From Flavobacterium sp. SLB02 (GTDB taxonomy: Bacteria > Bacteroidota > Bacteroidia > Flavobacteriales > Flavobacteriaceae), in contig NZ_CP045928.1 in the NCBI RefSeq assembly GCF_009664855.1, positions 1,683,497 to 1,747,496 on the forward strand: DNA of 64,000 nt, read 5' to 3'. The translations under genes were made by a program, and so were the position numbers. This document shows, piece by piece, positions 54,179 through 63,602 of this stretch; the first letter of the stretch is position 1, and every line of letters starts with the position of its first letter. The notes beneath the pieces were generated by a model that was given only the letters and a program-made list of their open reading frames with translations, was not told where the DNA came from and made no database searches.

Positions 54179-54982
54179 TTATTTAATTGAAAATTTGGTG
54201 CTTCCGGCCGGCACCATTACATAATCGAAAGTGTAGTACATATGCGGAGTATCTTTGAACCACTCGGCAGAGGTATACACATCTTTATACACTGATATCA
54301 TTTTTATTTTAGCATAATTGCCATTTGCAGTTTTAAGGATAACTGTCCTGGCAGGAATAACTTTTCCGTTAGCAATTTTAAGAGATTCTCCCAGTGCATA
54401 CGCAACGTGGGCTTTTTGCGGATTAGTTCCGTCAGTCACCACTTCGCCACCAAAATCATACAAATACCATCCAGTTCCGTTACCAAACGAACCTGCATCA
54501 TCTGTACCAATAAGGTCTATACCAGTCTTAAACTGACTATCAGCAGGAATATCAACCACTTCGCTAAAAGGTTTTTCTACGATTGTAATACCACCCTTAC
54601 CGCCGGCAAGAGCACCGTTGTTTTGTGTATTACTGCTGTTATTTCCAGATAAAAAACTGGCATAAAGTCCGCCAAATGCAAGATCCCATTTTTTGGTTTT
54701 TTTATAAGAACCATCTACAGCTTTGTTTTCTTCAAGACTGTAATACAGCGTTGCCGATGGAGCAGTAGGGTTGTCATCAGAAGTGCTTCCCTGGTAATTT
54801 TTTACATGTACTACTTTATAAAATAAAACATTATCAGGTACTTCTGTTCCGGGATTTTCGCCGCCGTTTTCTGAGTCTGCGGGTTTATCATCAGATGAGC
54901 ATGCTGTTAGTAATACCGCAAGGAATAAAAGAGGCAAAAGTATTTGTGGTATTTCCTTAATTAGGGTTTTAATTTTTTTCAT
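54179..54982 (-). CDS. HmuY-family lipoprotein (heme carrier type)
   Basis: 267 residues with lipobox 'LLTAC' (Cys 28). HmuY hallmarks: 'KKWDLAFGG' strand, 'GTGWYLYDF', 'RTVILKTANGNYAKIKMISVYK', and 'YYTFDYVMVPAGSTKF' at the end. HmuY of Porphyromonas captures heme and passes it to the TonB receptor HmuR. Heme-ligand residues vary between species and cannot be assigned here. Overall longer than the 239-residue paralogue because of a linker rich in Asn and Gly. 7 bp after the paralogue. Confidence 0.85.
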   Translation of the reverse strand: MKKIKTLIKEIPQILLPLLFLAVLLTACSSDDKPADSENGGENPGTEVPDNVLFYKVVHVKNYQGSTSDDNPTAPSATLYYSLEENKAVDGSYKKTKKWDLAFGGLYASFLSGNNSSNTQNNGALAGGKGGITIVEKPFSEVVDIPADSQFKTGIDLIGTDDAGSFGNGTGWYLYDFGGEVVTDGTNPQKAHVAYALGESLKIANGKVIPARTVILKTANGNYAKIKMISVYKDVYTSAEWFKDTPHMYYTFDYVMVPAGSTKFSIK

Positions 54983-54989
54983 GGAATAA

Positions 54990-55709
54990 TTATTTTGTGC
55001 TTAAATTTTTGCTTCCGTCATTTTGAACATAGTATCTAAAGGTAAAATAAGGCGCAGGCCAGTTAAGATCTGTTACGGCAGGCGGATTGCCTTTGTAAGC
55101 ATTTATAAGCTGTAGCTTGGCATATTTTCCGTTTGGAAGTCTTATGGCATATGTTCGGTTTGGAATGGACTGCATAATGTGACTGCTTAAACTGTAATAG
55201 AACCAGCCAGCAGAACTTTCAGATGATGCCCAGCCTATTTTGGTAACTTCGCTGCTATCAAAATTGGCATCAGAAGGAGCCTGGCTTACGTTTTTATAAT
55301 CATCATTAACCAAAATTACAGCTGTTTTTTCGGCTGGACCACCAAAACCTGGATTGTATTGGTATTTGGCATTATTTACAAAAACCTCACTGTTATAAGG
55401 CCCTGTAAAAGCAATGTCCCAGTCGGCTGTTTTCATATATTGCAAAGAGTCAGCTTTTGTATGAAGCCATATTTGTTTCTGGTCGCTAAAACGGAAAAGA
55501 AAGGTGTGAAAACTCCTTTGTTCCTTGCCATTTGTACCACCACCCATAGAGGCTCCTGTATCTCCTGCAAGATCAGTAATTACGGTACTTTTACCATCTG
55601 TTAGAGAAGTAGTTGTATCTTCTTCATTACTGCTGCATGAGGTGAATAATGTCACTGTAAAAAGTAATACCAGTGCGTAGTATTTTTTAACGGTTTTGTT
55701 TGTTATCAT
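54990..55709 (-). CDS. HmuY-family lipoprotein (second copy)
   Basis: 239 residues with lipobox 'LFTSC' (Cys 25). 'TADWDIAFTGPYNSEVF', 'GWFYYSLSSHIMQSIPNRTYAIRLPNGKYAKLQLINAYKG' and terminal 'YFTFRYYVQNDGS' are close to the HmuY consensus. It starts 27 bp after the receptor gene. The His in 'SSHIMQ' is a candidate axial ligand but is not proven. Paralogue of 54179-54982, so the locus encodes at least two carriers. Confidence 0.88.
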   Translation of the reverse strand: MITNKTVKKYYALVLLFTVTLFTSCSSNEEDTTTSLTDGKSTVITDLAGDTGASMGGGTNGKEQRSFHTFLFRFSDQKQIWLHTKADSLQYMKTADWDIAFTGPYNSEVFVNNAKYQYNPGFGGPAEKTAVILVNDDYKNVSQAPSDANFDSSEVTKIGWASSESSAGWFYYSLSSHIMQSIPNRTYAIRLPNGKYAKLQLINAYKGNPPAVTDLNWPAPYFTFRYYVQNDGSKNLSTK

Positions 55710-55736
55710 TTAGAAAGTATTAATGTTTATTATTTT

Positions 55737-58121
55737 TTATTGATCTTTAAAGAATCGGTAACTTACACCCGCCAGAAGTATTCTTCCGGGCTGCCCGGGC
55801 ATTAACGGATCGGTATAATTGAAAATATTATCTGCAGTAAATCTGATGCTGAGATGGTCTTTTAGCAAACGTTTTTCCAGACTGGCATTGGTAAGGAAAT
55901 ATTCTTTTACAAAAATGTCATATTTATCGATGAATTGATTTCCGTTTCGATCTCCAAAAGGATATTTGCCTCTAAAGTTTACCCTGACATTTGCATTAAG
56001 TTTCCAGGGCGTATAATTGTAAAAAATCGAAGCATTTGCCATATGACGGGAACGATTTTCAATTCCCCAATAATCAGACGGACGCGGTCTATAAGAGTTT
56101 CCTGTAGCAGAATCGTGTATGTTTTGGCTATAAGGCCATTTTCCTGCACTGATACTGTCTTTTACACTAAGATCTTTCGCAATTAAGTATTGATATCCGG
56201 CGCTTATTTCCAGATTCTTAAGCGGACTGTATTTTAAGCCAATTTCAAAACCTTTGTTCACCGCTTCAGGAAGATTTTGATAGGTGTAGATAATCCTGTT
56301 GTTGGCACCTGTAGCAACTTGTATGCTATTGATTTGATTGGTTATTTTATGATAAAATAGATTTCCTTCGATTTTAAATTTTTTAGAAGGCTCTACAATT
56401 ACTCCTGCATTATAAGATGTGCTTTTTTCAGCCTGCAGATTTCCGGCAGTTTGGTTAAGGACATATTGCCTGATTTCGCTTATTTGTCCGTCCTTTTGCA
56501 TTTGCTGTAGTGTAGGAACGAGGACAGCATTACCAATGACCAAATAGTTACTGCTGGAATTGTAAAACACTAAATAATTGGTTTTAAAATCAGGAGCTTT
56601 AAAACCTGTACCAATACCGGCTTTAAAAGTTATTTTGGGAGTCATAAAATACTGTAATCCGAAACTTGGATTCAATCTTCCTCCAAAATTGTTGGTATGA
56701 TCGTATCGCAATCCACCAACAGCTTTTAGTTTTTGAAAAGGCGTCCATTCACCCTGAATAAAGGAAAAGAAATTTTCTAATGAATTTACATTGTTAAGCG
56801 CGTTGTCATTCATATTTTCGACACTTGCGCCAATGCCTCCAACAAGCTGATAGGTGTTATTGTTGCTATACGAAAACTGCTGTTCAAATCGGTGTAGCGT
56901 TTGTTTAAACACATCCTGACTCACTGCATTATTGGTTTGCTGCCAGGCAACACTCATATCTGCAGTATAATAAGTGAGATAATATCTGGTAATGCTTCTG
57001 AGATTACTATTGAAACGATGATCGAAAGAGACAGAAAGATTAAGATCCTGCTCGTCCTGATTATCACCGGATATATGTCCCAGACCAAAATCCTTTTGCA
57101 TAAAAGAACGGCGCAAACCATAACGCCCGCTTAAATTAAGAAAGCTTTTTTCATTGATTTGATAACGAGATCTTCCTTGTAAACTGTAATTATCATAAGG
57201 AGGAGAGGTGTTTCCTTTTATGTATTTCGAATTCGTATTGTAACCGTCTGTTCTATAATAGTTGGCAGCGAGATTTGCGGTTCCTTTGTTTTGTAAAAAT
57301 GGTGTTTCGCCTTCGAGTGTGGCATCTATAATATTCAGCGATCCGTGGCTTAAAGAAGCCTGCATTTGCGGATCGATAACTCCATGTCTTGTAATAATAT
57401 TTATAGTACCGCCAAGCGCTTCACTACCATAAAGACTCGACGAAGCACCTTTTATGATTTCGATACGCTCAATGTTGGAAACACTAATTCTCGAAAGGTC
57501 AAAATTGCCATTATTTCTGCCCACCATGGGCTGACCGTCTATAAGTACCATAATGTATTCACTCCCAAAACCCTGCATTTGCACGCCTACAGATCTTGCA
57601 CCGCCACTAATATTATTGACAACAGCAATACCGGTTTGTTCTTTTAATACCTCATCAAGTCTTCGGCTACCCATTAATTCTATTGTTTTTCGGTCAATTA
57701 TGGTTACAGGCATGGCGCTGTATTGAGCGTTGATTAAGTTTTCGGGATTATTCTTTGCAACGCGGCCCACAACACTTACCTCTTTTAGATCAATGCCAGC
57801 TTCCATCTTTATATGAAGATTTTTGGCAGCATGTCCGTCTAAGACAATCTCTTGTATGTAATCTTTAAATCCCATATTAGTGACTGTTATCGTATATTTT
57901 CCGTTTGCTAATCCGTAAAATGAAAAAGAACCATTGCTGCCTGATGTTGCGATTTTTCCACCAGGTTCTAATACTATCATTGCTTTTGATAATGGATCTT
58001 CTGCTTGATAAACTGATCCTTTTATCGTATTTGTTTGCGATTGCATTAAGCTACATTGTAGCAGAATAAAACCTGTAATAATCATTTTTGGTATAAAACT
58101 GTAAGTAGTGGTATTTCTCAT
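55737..58121 (-). CDS. TonB-dependent receptor, HmuR-like heme/hemophore type
   Basis: 794 residues. Signal region, a carboxypeptidase-regulatory-like domain (about 30-112), a plug (about 135-240; 'RRLDEVLKEQTGIAV', 'QGFGSEYIMVLIDGQPM', 'GASSSLYGSEALGGTINIIT') and a 22-strand barrel ending in 'VSYRFFKDQ'. 'GFKAPDFKTNYLVFYNSSSNYLVIGN' resembles the matching region of HmuR-type receptors. With HmuY-like genes directly downstream, heme is the expected ligand. First gene of the operon; the palindromic region at 58181-58227 lies just upstream. Confidence 0.9.
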   Translation of the reverse strand: MRNTTTYSFIPKMIITGFILLQCSLMQSQTNTIKGSVYQAEDPLSKAMIVLEPGGKIATSGSNGSFSFYGLANGKYTITVTNMGFKDYIQEIVLDGHAAKNLHIKMEAGIDLKEVSVVGRVAKNNPENLINAQYSAMPVTIIDRKTIELMGSRRLDEVLKEQTGIAVVNNISGGARSVGVQMQGFGSEYIMVLIDGQPMVGRNNGNFDLSRISVSNIERIEIIKGASSSLYGSEALGGTINIITRHGVIDPQMQASLSHGSLNIIDATLEGETPFLQNKGTANLAANYYRTDGYNTNSKYIKGNTSPPYDNYSLQGRSRYQINEKSFLNLSGRYGLRRSFMQKDFGLGHISGDNQDEQDLNLSVSFDHRFNSNLRSITRYYLTYYTADMSVAWQQTNNAVSQDVFKQTLHRFEQQFSYSNNNTYQLVGGIGASVENMNDNALNNVNSLENFFSFIQGEWTPFQKLKAVGGLRYDHTNNFGGRLNPSFGLQYFMTPKITFKAGIGTGFKAPDFKTNYLVFYNSSSNYLVIGNAVLVPTLQQMQKDGQISEIRQYVLNQTAGNLQAEKSTSYNAGVIVEPSKKFKIEGNLFYHKITNQINSIQVATGANNRIIYTYQNLPEAVNKGFEIGLKYSPLKNLEISAGYQYLIAKDLSVKDSISAGKWPYSQNIHDSATGNSYRPRPSDYWGIENRSRHMANASIFYNYTPWKLNANVRVNFRGKYPFGDRNGNQFIDKYDIFVKEYFLTNASLEKRLLKDHLSIRFTADNIFNYTDPLMPGQPGRILLAGVSYRFFKDQ

Positions 58122-58575
58122 TGGTGAATTATCAATTGCTTAAATTCGAAAAAAACAAAGCAACTATTCTTATTTAGACTGTGTAAAAATAGTAATTAAT
58201 GATTTACTAATAGTATTTTTTTTACACATTTGCCAATAGAGAGAAATTAGAAGATTATTTAGACTTAAATTTTTAGAAGAGGTTAAATTATTTTAAAGTC
58301 TGATTACTAAGTAATTATATTTTAGTAATAATTTTTAATGATTTTAATAATTAAGAATACTTTAACATAATTTTTAGTTAATTACAGTATGTTTTTATTT
58401 TTTTAATTGAATGAAAAATCTTAATTATTGGGTGTGTTTTATTAAAAAATTAAACAGATTAGCATCACTTATTCTTCTTTTTTTCGAAAGTAAATTAATA
58501 AGATGAAGAGTATCTCCACTTCTAAAAGTTAAATAATAAGATGCATTCCATTTTTTGAGTTGTCAATAAAATGAT
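58122..58575. other. Upstream region of the heme-type operon
   Basis: Very AT-rich and without ORFs. The only organised signal seen is the inverted repeat at 58181-58227. No TAnnTTTG match was found in the reverse direction. Confidence 0.5.
58181..58227. promoter_or_regulatory. Inverted repeat upstream of the heme-type receptor gene
   Basis: GTGTAAAAA (58181-58189) and TTTTTACAC (58219-58227) are exact complements; the 29 bp between are themselves partly palindromic, with ATAGTA words at 58189 and 58210. It lies 60-106 bp before the start codon. Candidate operator for metal or heme control; it does not resemble a Fur box by eye. Confidence 0.4.
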
Positions 58576-58607
58576 CAAAAAAAAGCCTGCAATACGATTA
58601 CAGACTT
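58576..58607 (-). terminator. Terminator of the two-component operon
   Basis: Read on the reverse strand: AAGTCTG (58607-58601) pairs with CAGGCTT (58589-58583, one G-T), followed by a run of eight U. Confidence 0.75.
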
Positions 58608-58658
58608 AATGATTTTAAAAGAATAAATAAGTATAAAAATCCTTTTATTCGATTTTAA

Positions 58659-59357
58659 TTATTTCAGCATTTTAAAAACATATTCTTTATAACTGGCGCC
58701 TATAGGAATTTCGATAGTACCAATTTCAACATCATAAGCTGTAAAGGCAGTAATATTTTTTAAATTAATGATAAACGAACGATGTATTCTAAGAAAGCTT
58801 TTATCTTGTAGTTCTATTTGGATATCACTAATCTTATATTTTGCATTAAGTTTAATGCCATCTTTCTGATGCACAATAATATAATCTTTTACACTTTCGA
58901 TATATAAAATAGAATCAACATTGATTTTATTATATTTTGATGCATTTTTAATGTAAATAAAATCTTCCTGCGTTGGCATAATAACCTTATTATTTACAGG
59001 GCCGCTTATCCTTAAATAACGATCGACAGCCTTAAAAAAACGATCGAAAGTAATGGGTTTCAAAAGATAGTCTACAATATCAAGTTCGTAGCTTTCCAGG
59101 GCATATTCGCGGTATGCGGTTGTAAATATAACAGCCGGCGGATTTCGTAATGATTTCAAAAAATCAAATCCGGTAATTTGTGGCATTTTAATATCTAAAA
59201 ACATTAAATCTACAGTAGTGTTTCTTAAAATCTCTGCGGCCTTTAGCGCGTTTGAACACGTACCAACAACTTCTAAATAGTCCAGCTTACTAATATGATT
59301 TTGCAATAAACTGATTGCCAAAGGCTCGTCATCGACTAATAAACACTTTATCTTCAT
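58659..59357 (-). CDS. LytR/AlgR-type response regulator (LytTR DNA-binding domain)
   Basis: 232 residues. The receiver domain has acidic pair Asp9-Asp10, phospho-acceptor Asp55 ('FLDIKMP') and the switch/Lys region 'YLLKPITFDRF'. The LytTR domain (about 128-232) has 'FIYIKNASKYNKINVDSILYIESVKDYI' and 'FLRIHRSFIINL'. It starts 6 bp after the kinase stop. Such pairs often control adjacent genes; here the heme-type operon lies downstream and a TonB-type gene is divergent. Confidence 0.93.
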   Translation of the reverse strand: MKIKCLLVDDEPLAISLLQNHISKLDYLEVVGTCSNALKAAEILRNTTVDLMFLDIKMPQITGFDFLKSLRNPPAVIFTTAYREYALESYELDIVDYLLKPITFDRFFKAVDRYLRISGPVNNKVIMPTQEDFIYIKNASKYNKINVDSILYIESVKDYIIVHQKDGIKLNAKYKISDIQIELQDKSFLRIHRSFIINLKNITAFTAYDVEIGTIEIPIGASYKEYVFKMLK

Positions 59358-59363
59358 TTCTAT

Positions 59364-60452
59364 TTAAGCTAAATTAGATTCCGGAGAAAGATTAATTTTT
59401 AAATATGCTGTAAAATCCTCATCAGTTTTAGTAATATTAAAGGTATAATTTTCAGGATAAATTTTATCAAGCTGCTGAATAATATTGTTCAGACCAATTT
59501 TTCCGCCTTCTGTTTCGAGTATTGTTTTATTAATGGTATTTCTAATAATAAATTCGAAGTTATTGTTGAGTAATTTTAAATCAATATCAATTTTTGGTGC
59601 TGTCCCAATATCTTCTCCGGCTCCGTGTTTAAAAGCATTTTCGACTAATGAAAGCAAAATCAATGGTGCAATAGACCCGTTTTGATCCATTTCATGATTA
59701 AAAGTGACACTCAAACGGTCGTCATAACGCAGTTTTTCGAGCGAAATATAATTTTCAAGCAATGTAATTTCTTGCGAAACAGGAACGTAAGTGCTGCTGC
59801 AGCGATATAAAATGCAATCTAATATTTCTGACAAAACAGCAATAGATTGTGATGTAATGGGAGAATTTATGATAGAAAGCGAATAAATATTGTTAAGCGT
59901 ATTAAACAAAAAATGAGGGTTTAATTGTGCTTTCAGGATTTTTAATTCGGTTTCAGCCTTTTGTTTTTCAAGCAGTAAAGACTTTTTTTGAATGAGATAC
60001 TGGTCTTTTATCAATTTTATAAAAACAAAAAACAGAGATAACGAGTAGATGTGTAAAAAATAAGCCCAAAACAAAGTCGGCAAATCGGTCAGGATCTCAC
60101 TAATAGGTTCCTGGACGAAAGGCTGTTTACGCACAAAAGGTTCTAAGCCATAAATCATTGCTATTCGGGCAGTTATTGATGTCAAATAACACACTGAAAT
60201 AAATTCGATCCAAACCCAAATATGTTTTTGAGGAACCATCAAACGAGGTAAAATTCTATAGGATAAAAAATACGCCGCTATGATCGAAAAAATTTCATAA
60301 TATACCGTAAACAGTATATCAACCCTTAATTCTTCAGGATCTGAAGAGGTGTTTTTACTAAAAAACATAATAAAAGTAAACGTCCAAAAAATGACGTGTG
60401 CGCTCAGTCTGTGAGCGGTAGAGAAGTTTAATAGTTTTTCGAATGGTGACAT
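59364..60452 (-). CDS. LytS-like sensor histidine kinase (His_kinase family)
   Basis: 362 residues from ATG 60452; a GTG two codons upstream is rejected because it overlaps the -7 box. Four TM helices within the first ~155 residues, no periplasmic sensor domain, a short coiled coil ('LLLEKQKAETELKILKAQ'), then the phospho-acceptor block 'LNPHFLFNTLNNIY' and the N-box 'SLVENAFKHGAGE' of LytS/YehU-type kinases. The classic G-boxes are reduced, as usual in this family. Forms a two-gene unit with the response regulator. Confidence 0.93.
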   Translation of the reverse strand: MSPFEKLLNFSTAHRLSAHVIFWTFTFIMFFSKNTSSDPEELRVDILFTVYYEIFSIIAAYFLSYRILPRLMVPQKHIWVWIEFISVCYLTSITARIAMIYGLEPFVRKQPFVQEPISEILTDLPTLFWAYFLHIYSLSLFFVFIKLIKDQYLIQKKSLLLEKQKAETELKILKAQLNPHFLFNTLNNIYSLSIINSPITSQSIAVLSEILDCILYRCSSTYVPVSQEITLLENYISLEKLRYDDRLSVTFNHEMDQNGSIAPLILLSLVENAFKHGAGEDIGTAPKIDIDLKLLNNNFEFIIRNTINKTILETEGGKIGLNNIIQQLDKIYPENYTFNITKTDEDFTAYLKINLSPESNLA

Positions 60453-60457
60453 GTCCA

Positions 60458-60486
60458 CAAAGTTAATATTTATTTATAATGACAAA
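60458..60486 (-). promoter_or_regulatory. Textbook Bacteroidota promoter of the kinase gene, likely leaderless
   Basis: On the reverse strand TTTG (60486-60483), exactly 17 bp spacer, then TAACTTTG (60465-60458), matching TTTG-N17-TAnnTTTG. Only 5 nt separate the box from ATG 60452, so the message would start at or a few bases before the start codon. Confidence 0.8.
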
Positions 60487-60659
60487 CCTGGAGTCGATAA
60501 ACATAGAAAAAACAACTATGAACAAATAAGAAATGGATATAAACGTGATTTATGTCGAATATTTAGATGTCTGTAGGCAATAGTGGTTCTTATGCCATGT
60601 GTGTGAATTTTGATTGCAATTTAAAAAGAGATTTGCTTAGAATTATAAAATCAATCAAA

Positions 60660-63008
60660 ATGAAAAAGCTTCTATTATTAATCGCATTTCTTTTCGGATT
60701 CACGGTTTTCGCGCAATCAACAGAATTTAGTATCACCGGAAAAGTTATAGATTCTAAAACAAAACAACCTTTGCCGTACGCTACCATTATCTTGGTTTTA
60801 TCATCCGAGAAAACAAAAAAAGTTTCTACAGATGATCAGGGAAATTATCTCTTGAAAAATACTTCAGGAAACTATCAACTAAAGGTTGAATTCATGTCTT
60901 ATAAAACGCATACAACCAATAATTTTGAGCTGAATCAGGATTTAGTACAAAACATTTCTTTAGAGGAAGACATCAATCAATTAGACGAAGTAAATGTGAT
61001 TGCCGAAAAATCCGGGGTGGAATTAAAACTGGATAAAAAAGTTTTTAATGTTGGAAAAGATATTTTGTCCCGCGGCGGATCGGCCAATGATATTTTGAAT
61101 AATGTTCCTTCTGTAAACGTAGATGTAGCCGGTGTGGTAAGCCTGAGAGGGAATAACAGTGTAACCGTTTTAATTAACGGAAAACCTTCGATGTTAACGA
61201 ACAATAATGGTTTGTCGCAAATTTCATCAGCAAATATTGAAAAGGTCGAAGTAATCACCAATCCTTCTGCGGCGTATGAAGCACAAGGCGGTGGCGGAAT
61301 TATAAATATTGTTTTGAAAAAGAACAGCATTAAAGGTTTTAACGCTTCAGTTCAGGGCGGAATTGGAAATCCAACGAATTATAATATGAATGCTAATGTG
61401 AGTTATAAAACCGAAAAAATAAATCTGTTTTCGAATTTAGGATATCGTGATATGAATATTTACGCCTGGAATAAACAATATCAAAGAAATTTTAATAACG
61501 GTGTTACAACGATCTTAAATCAAAATGATGATATTAAAAGAAGCGATAATACAACCAGTATTTATATAGGGGGAGATTATTATATCAATGATAAAAATAC
61601 ACTGACGGGAAGTTATTATCATTCTAAAAATAAAAGTACAGATATCATCAAATACAATTACAACTATTCGGATATGATGAATAAAACGGATAGTATTATC
61701 TCGAGATCTCAAAAATATGAAGAACCTCAAATTTACAATGCCTTAGAATTAAATTATGTAAAAACATTTGATAAAAAAGACAAAAAATGGACATCAAGTC
61801 TGCAGTATGTTTTCTGGAATGATGATGAAAATCAATACATTGATCAGCAAAGAATTTATCCTGACGAATCGCCTGTTTCTAATTTATATACAAATGATAT
61901 TGAGAGCAGTAATGATATTTTTATTAAATCAGATTTTGTTAATCCTATAAATGAAAATTCTAAAATAGAAATGGGAATTAGAAGCGACTTAAGAGCGATA
62001 AGAAGCGACTATTACACTATTTTGGATGATGTGCTGCAAAATCAATTTACGAATAAACTAAAATACGATGAAAATTTATATAGCGCCTATTTTCAATTTA
62101 GCAGTAAAATAAAAAGGTTTAATTATTTATTGGGCTTACGATCTGAATTATCAGATATAAAAATTAGTGACACTAAAAATACTTTTAATAATGCTAAGAA
62201 CTACATCAATTTATTTCCAACGGTACATTTGGTTTATAATCTAACACCAAAAACTGATTTTCAATTAAGCTACAGTAAACGTATTAACCGACCAAGATTC
62301 TGGCAATTGAATCCGTTTTCAGGACTTTCAGACTTAAGAAATTTAACTGTAGGAAATCCTGATCTTGACCCAATGTTTATCAATTCATTTGAACTTACCG
62401 TTTTGACAAAATCGGGAAAATTTAGCCTCAACCCATCTGTCTATTACCAGCATACAAACAATTTTTTTGAATATATAGTAGAGCGTACAAGCGAGAATTA
62501 CTTTATCAATACTCCCGTAAATCTGGGCACGGAAAATCGTTATGGAGCCGAAGTTTCTGCAACTTACAACCCAACAAAATGGTTACGATTATCATTGGAC
62601 TTTAATTATTATGCTTTTAAGCAGGAGGGAAGTTATAAGGATGTAAGTTACAATGCCAAAGATCAGACTTGGCTGTCCAGTTTTCGTTCGATAATAAAAT
62701 TTCCTAAAATTATTTCGGGAGATTTCAGTTTTAGATATCGCGGAAAAAATCAAGGTGTACAAACGCTTACCCAAGCACAATATAGTGCGAATTTAGGTTT
62801 AAGCAAAGATTTTTTTGGAGATAAAATGTCTGTGACTCTAAATGTAAATAATCTTTTCGATTCTCAAATTAGAAAAAGAGAAACCATCACATCATCCTAC
62901 TATTTGCAATCTGAATATAAAACACAGGGACGATATGTAAATCTTACCGTCATATACCGATTTAACCGTAATAAAACCGAAGCAGACCGATTACCGGATA
63001 ATATGTAA
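60660..63008 (+). CDS. TonB-type outer-membrane protein with OMP_b-brl_3 barrel
   Basis: 782 residues from ATG 60660; the frame opens further upstream but 'MKKLLLLIAFLFGFTVFAQS' is the clear signal peptide. A carboxypeptidase-regulatory-like domain (about 25-105), a plug-like segment ('DILNNVPSVNVDVAGVVSLRGNNSVTVLINGKPS', 'GGGGIINIVLKK') and a beta-barrel with 'PRFWQLNPFSGLSDLRNLTVGNPDLDP' typical of the outer-membrane beta-barrel family common in Bacteroidota. Ligand unknown. Divergent from the two-component genes, so a target candidate. Confidence 0.9.
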   Translation: MKKLLLLIAFLFGFTVFAQSTEFSITGKVIDSKTKQPLPYATIILVLSSEKTKKVSTDDQGNYLLKNTSGNYQLKVEFMSYKTHTTNNFELNQDLVQNISLEEDINQLDEVNVIAEKSGVELKLDKKVFNVGKDILSRGGSANDILNNVPSVNVDVAGVVSLRGNNSVTVLINGKPSMLTNNNGLSQISSANIEKVEVITNPSAAYEAQGGGGIINIVLKKNSIKGFNASVQGGIGNPTNYNMNANVSYKTEKINLFSNLGYRDMNIYAWNKQYQRNFNNGVTTILNQNDDIKRSDNTTSIYIGGDYYINDKNTLTGSYYHSKNKSTDIIKYNYNYSDMMNKTDSIISRSQKYEEPQIYNALELNYVKTFDKKDKKWTSSLQYVFWNDDENQYIDQQRIYPDESPVSNLYTNDIESSNDIFIKSDFVNPINENSKIEMGIRSDLRAIRSDYYTILDDVLQNQFTNKLKYDENLYSAYFQFSSKIKRFNYLLGLRSELSDIKISDTKNTFNNAKNYINLFPTVHLVYNLTPKTDFQLSYSKRINRPRFWQLNPFSGLSDLRNLTVGNPDLDPMFINSFELTVLTKSGKFSLNPSVYYQHTNNFFEYIVERTSENYFINTPVNLGTENRYGAEVSATYNPTKWLRLSLDFNYYAFKQEGSYKDVSYNAKDQTWLSSFRSIIKFPKIISGDFSFRYRGKNQGVQTLTQAQYSANLGLSKDFFGDKMSVTLNVNNLFDSQIRKRETITSSYYLQSEYKTQGRYVNLTVIYRFNRNKTEADRLPDNM

Positions 63009-63034
63009 TTGCCAATCTCATTTCACCATTAAAA

Positions 63035-63057
63035 AAGCTGATTGATTCAATCAGCTT
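63035..63057 (+). terminator. Hairpin after the TonB-type gene
   Basis: AAGCTGATTGA and TCAATCAGCTT (63035-63045, 63047-63057), effectively an 8-bp stem with 7-nt loop. No T-run follows. Confidence 0.55.
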
Positions 63058-63063
63058 CGATAC

Positions 63064-63113
63064 AAACAACCTAATTGAATTTTCTTTGTGAAATTTAATT
63101 AGGTTGTTTTATT
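63064..63113. terminator. Bidirectional terminator between convergent genes
   Basis: 13-bp perfect outer stem (63064-63076 with 63097-63109) extended inward by AATTT/AAATT pairing; T-rich on one side and, reversed, A/T-rich on the other. Serves the TonB-type gene and the reverse-strand gene ending at 63147. Confidence 0.8.
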
Positions 63114-63146
63114 TTATAAAATTCTTTCAAACAATAGAAATAAGAA

Positions 63147-63506
<360 letters not shown>

Positions 63507-63602
63507 TTAGTAATTTTTATAAATGTTTAGTAGGATAGAGGTTTGTAAAAATAGGTAACTAATAATAATTAATGATTAGTAGACTAATCGTATTTAGTTT
63601 TG

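Noticed and set aside
58181..58227. Fur box for the heme operon
   Set aside because: Sequence does not match GATAATGATAATCATTATC-type hexamer repeats; only a general AT-rich palindrome.
60567..60659. Upstream start for the TonB-type gene
   Set aside because: The added 31 residues would precede an evident signal peptide beginning at ATG 60660.
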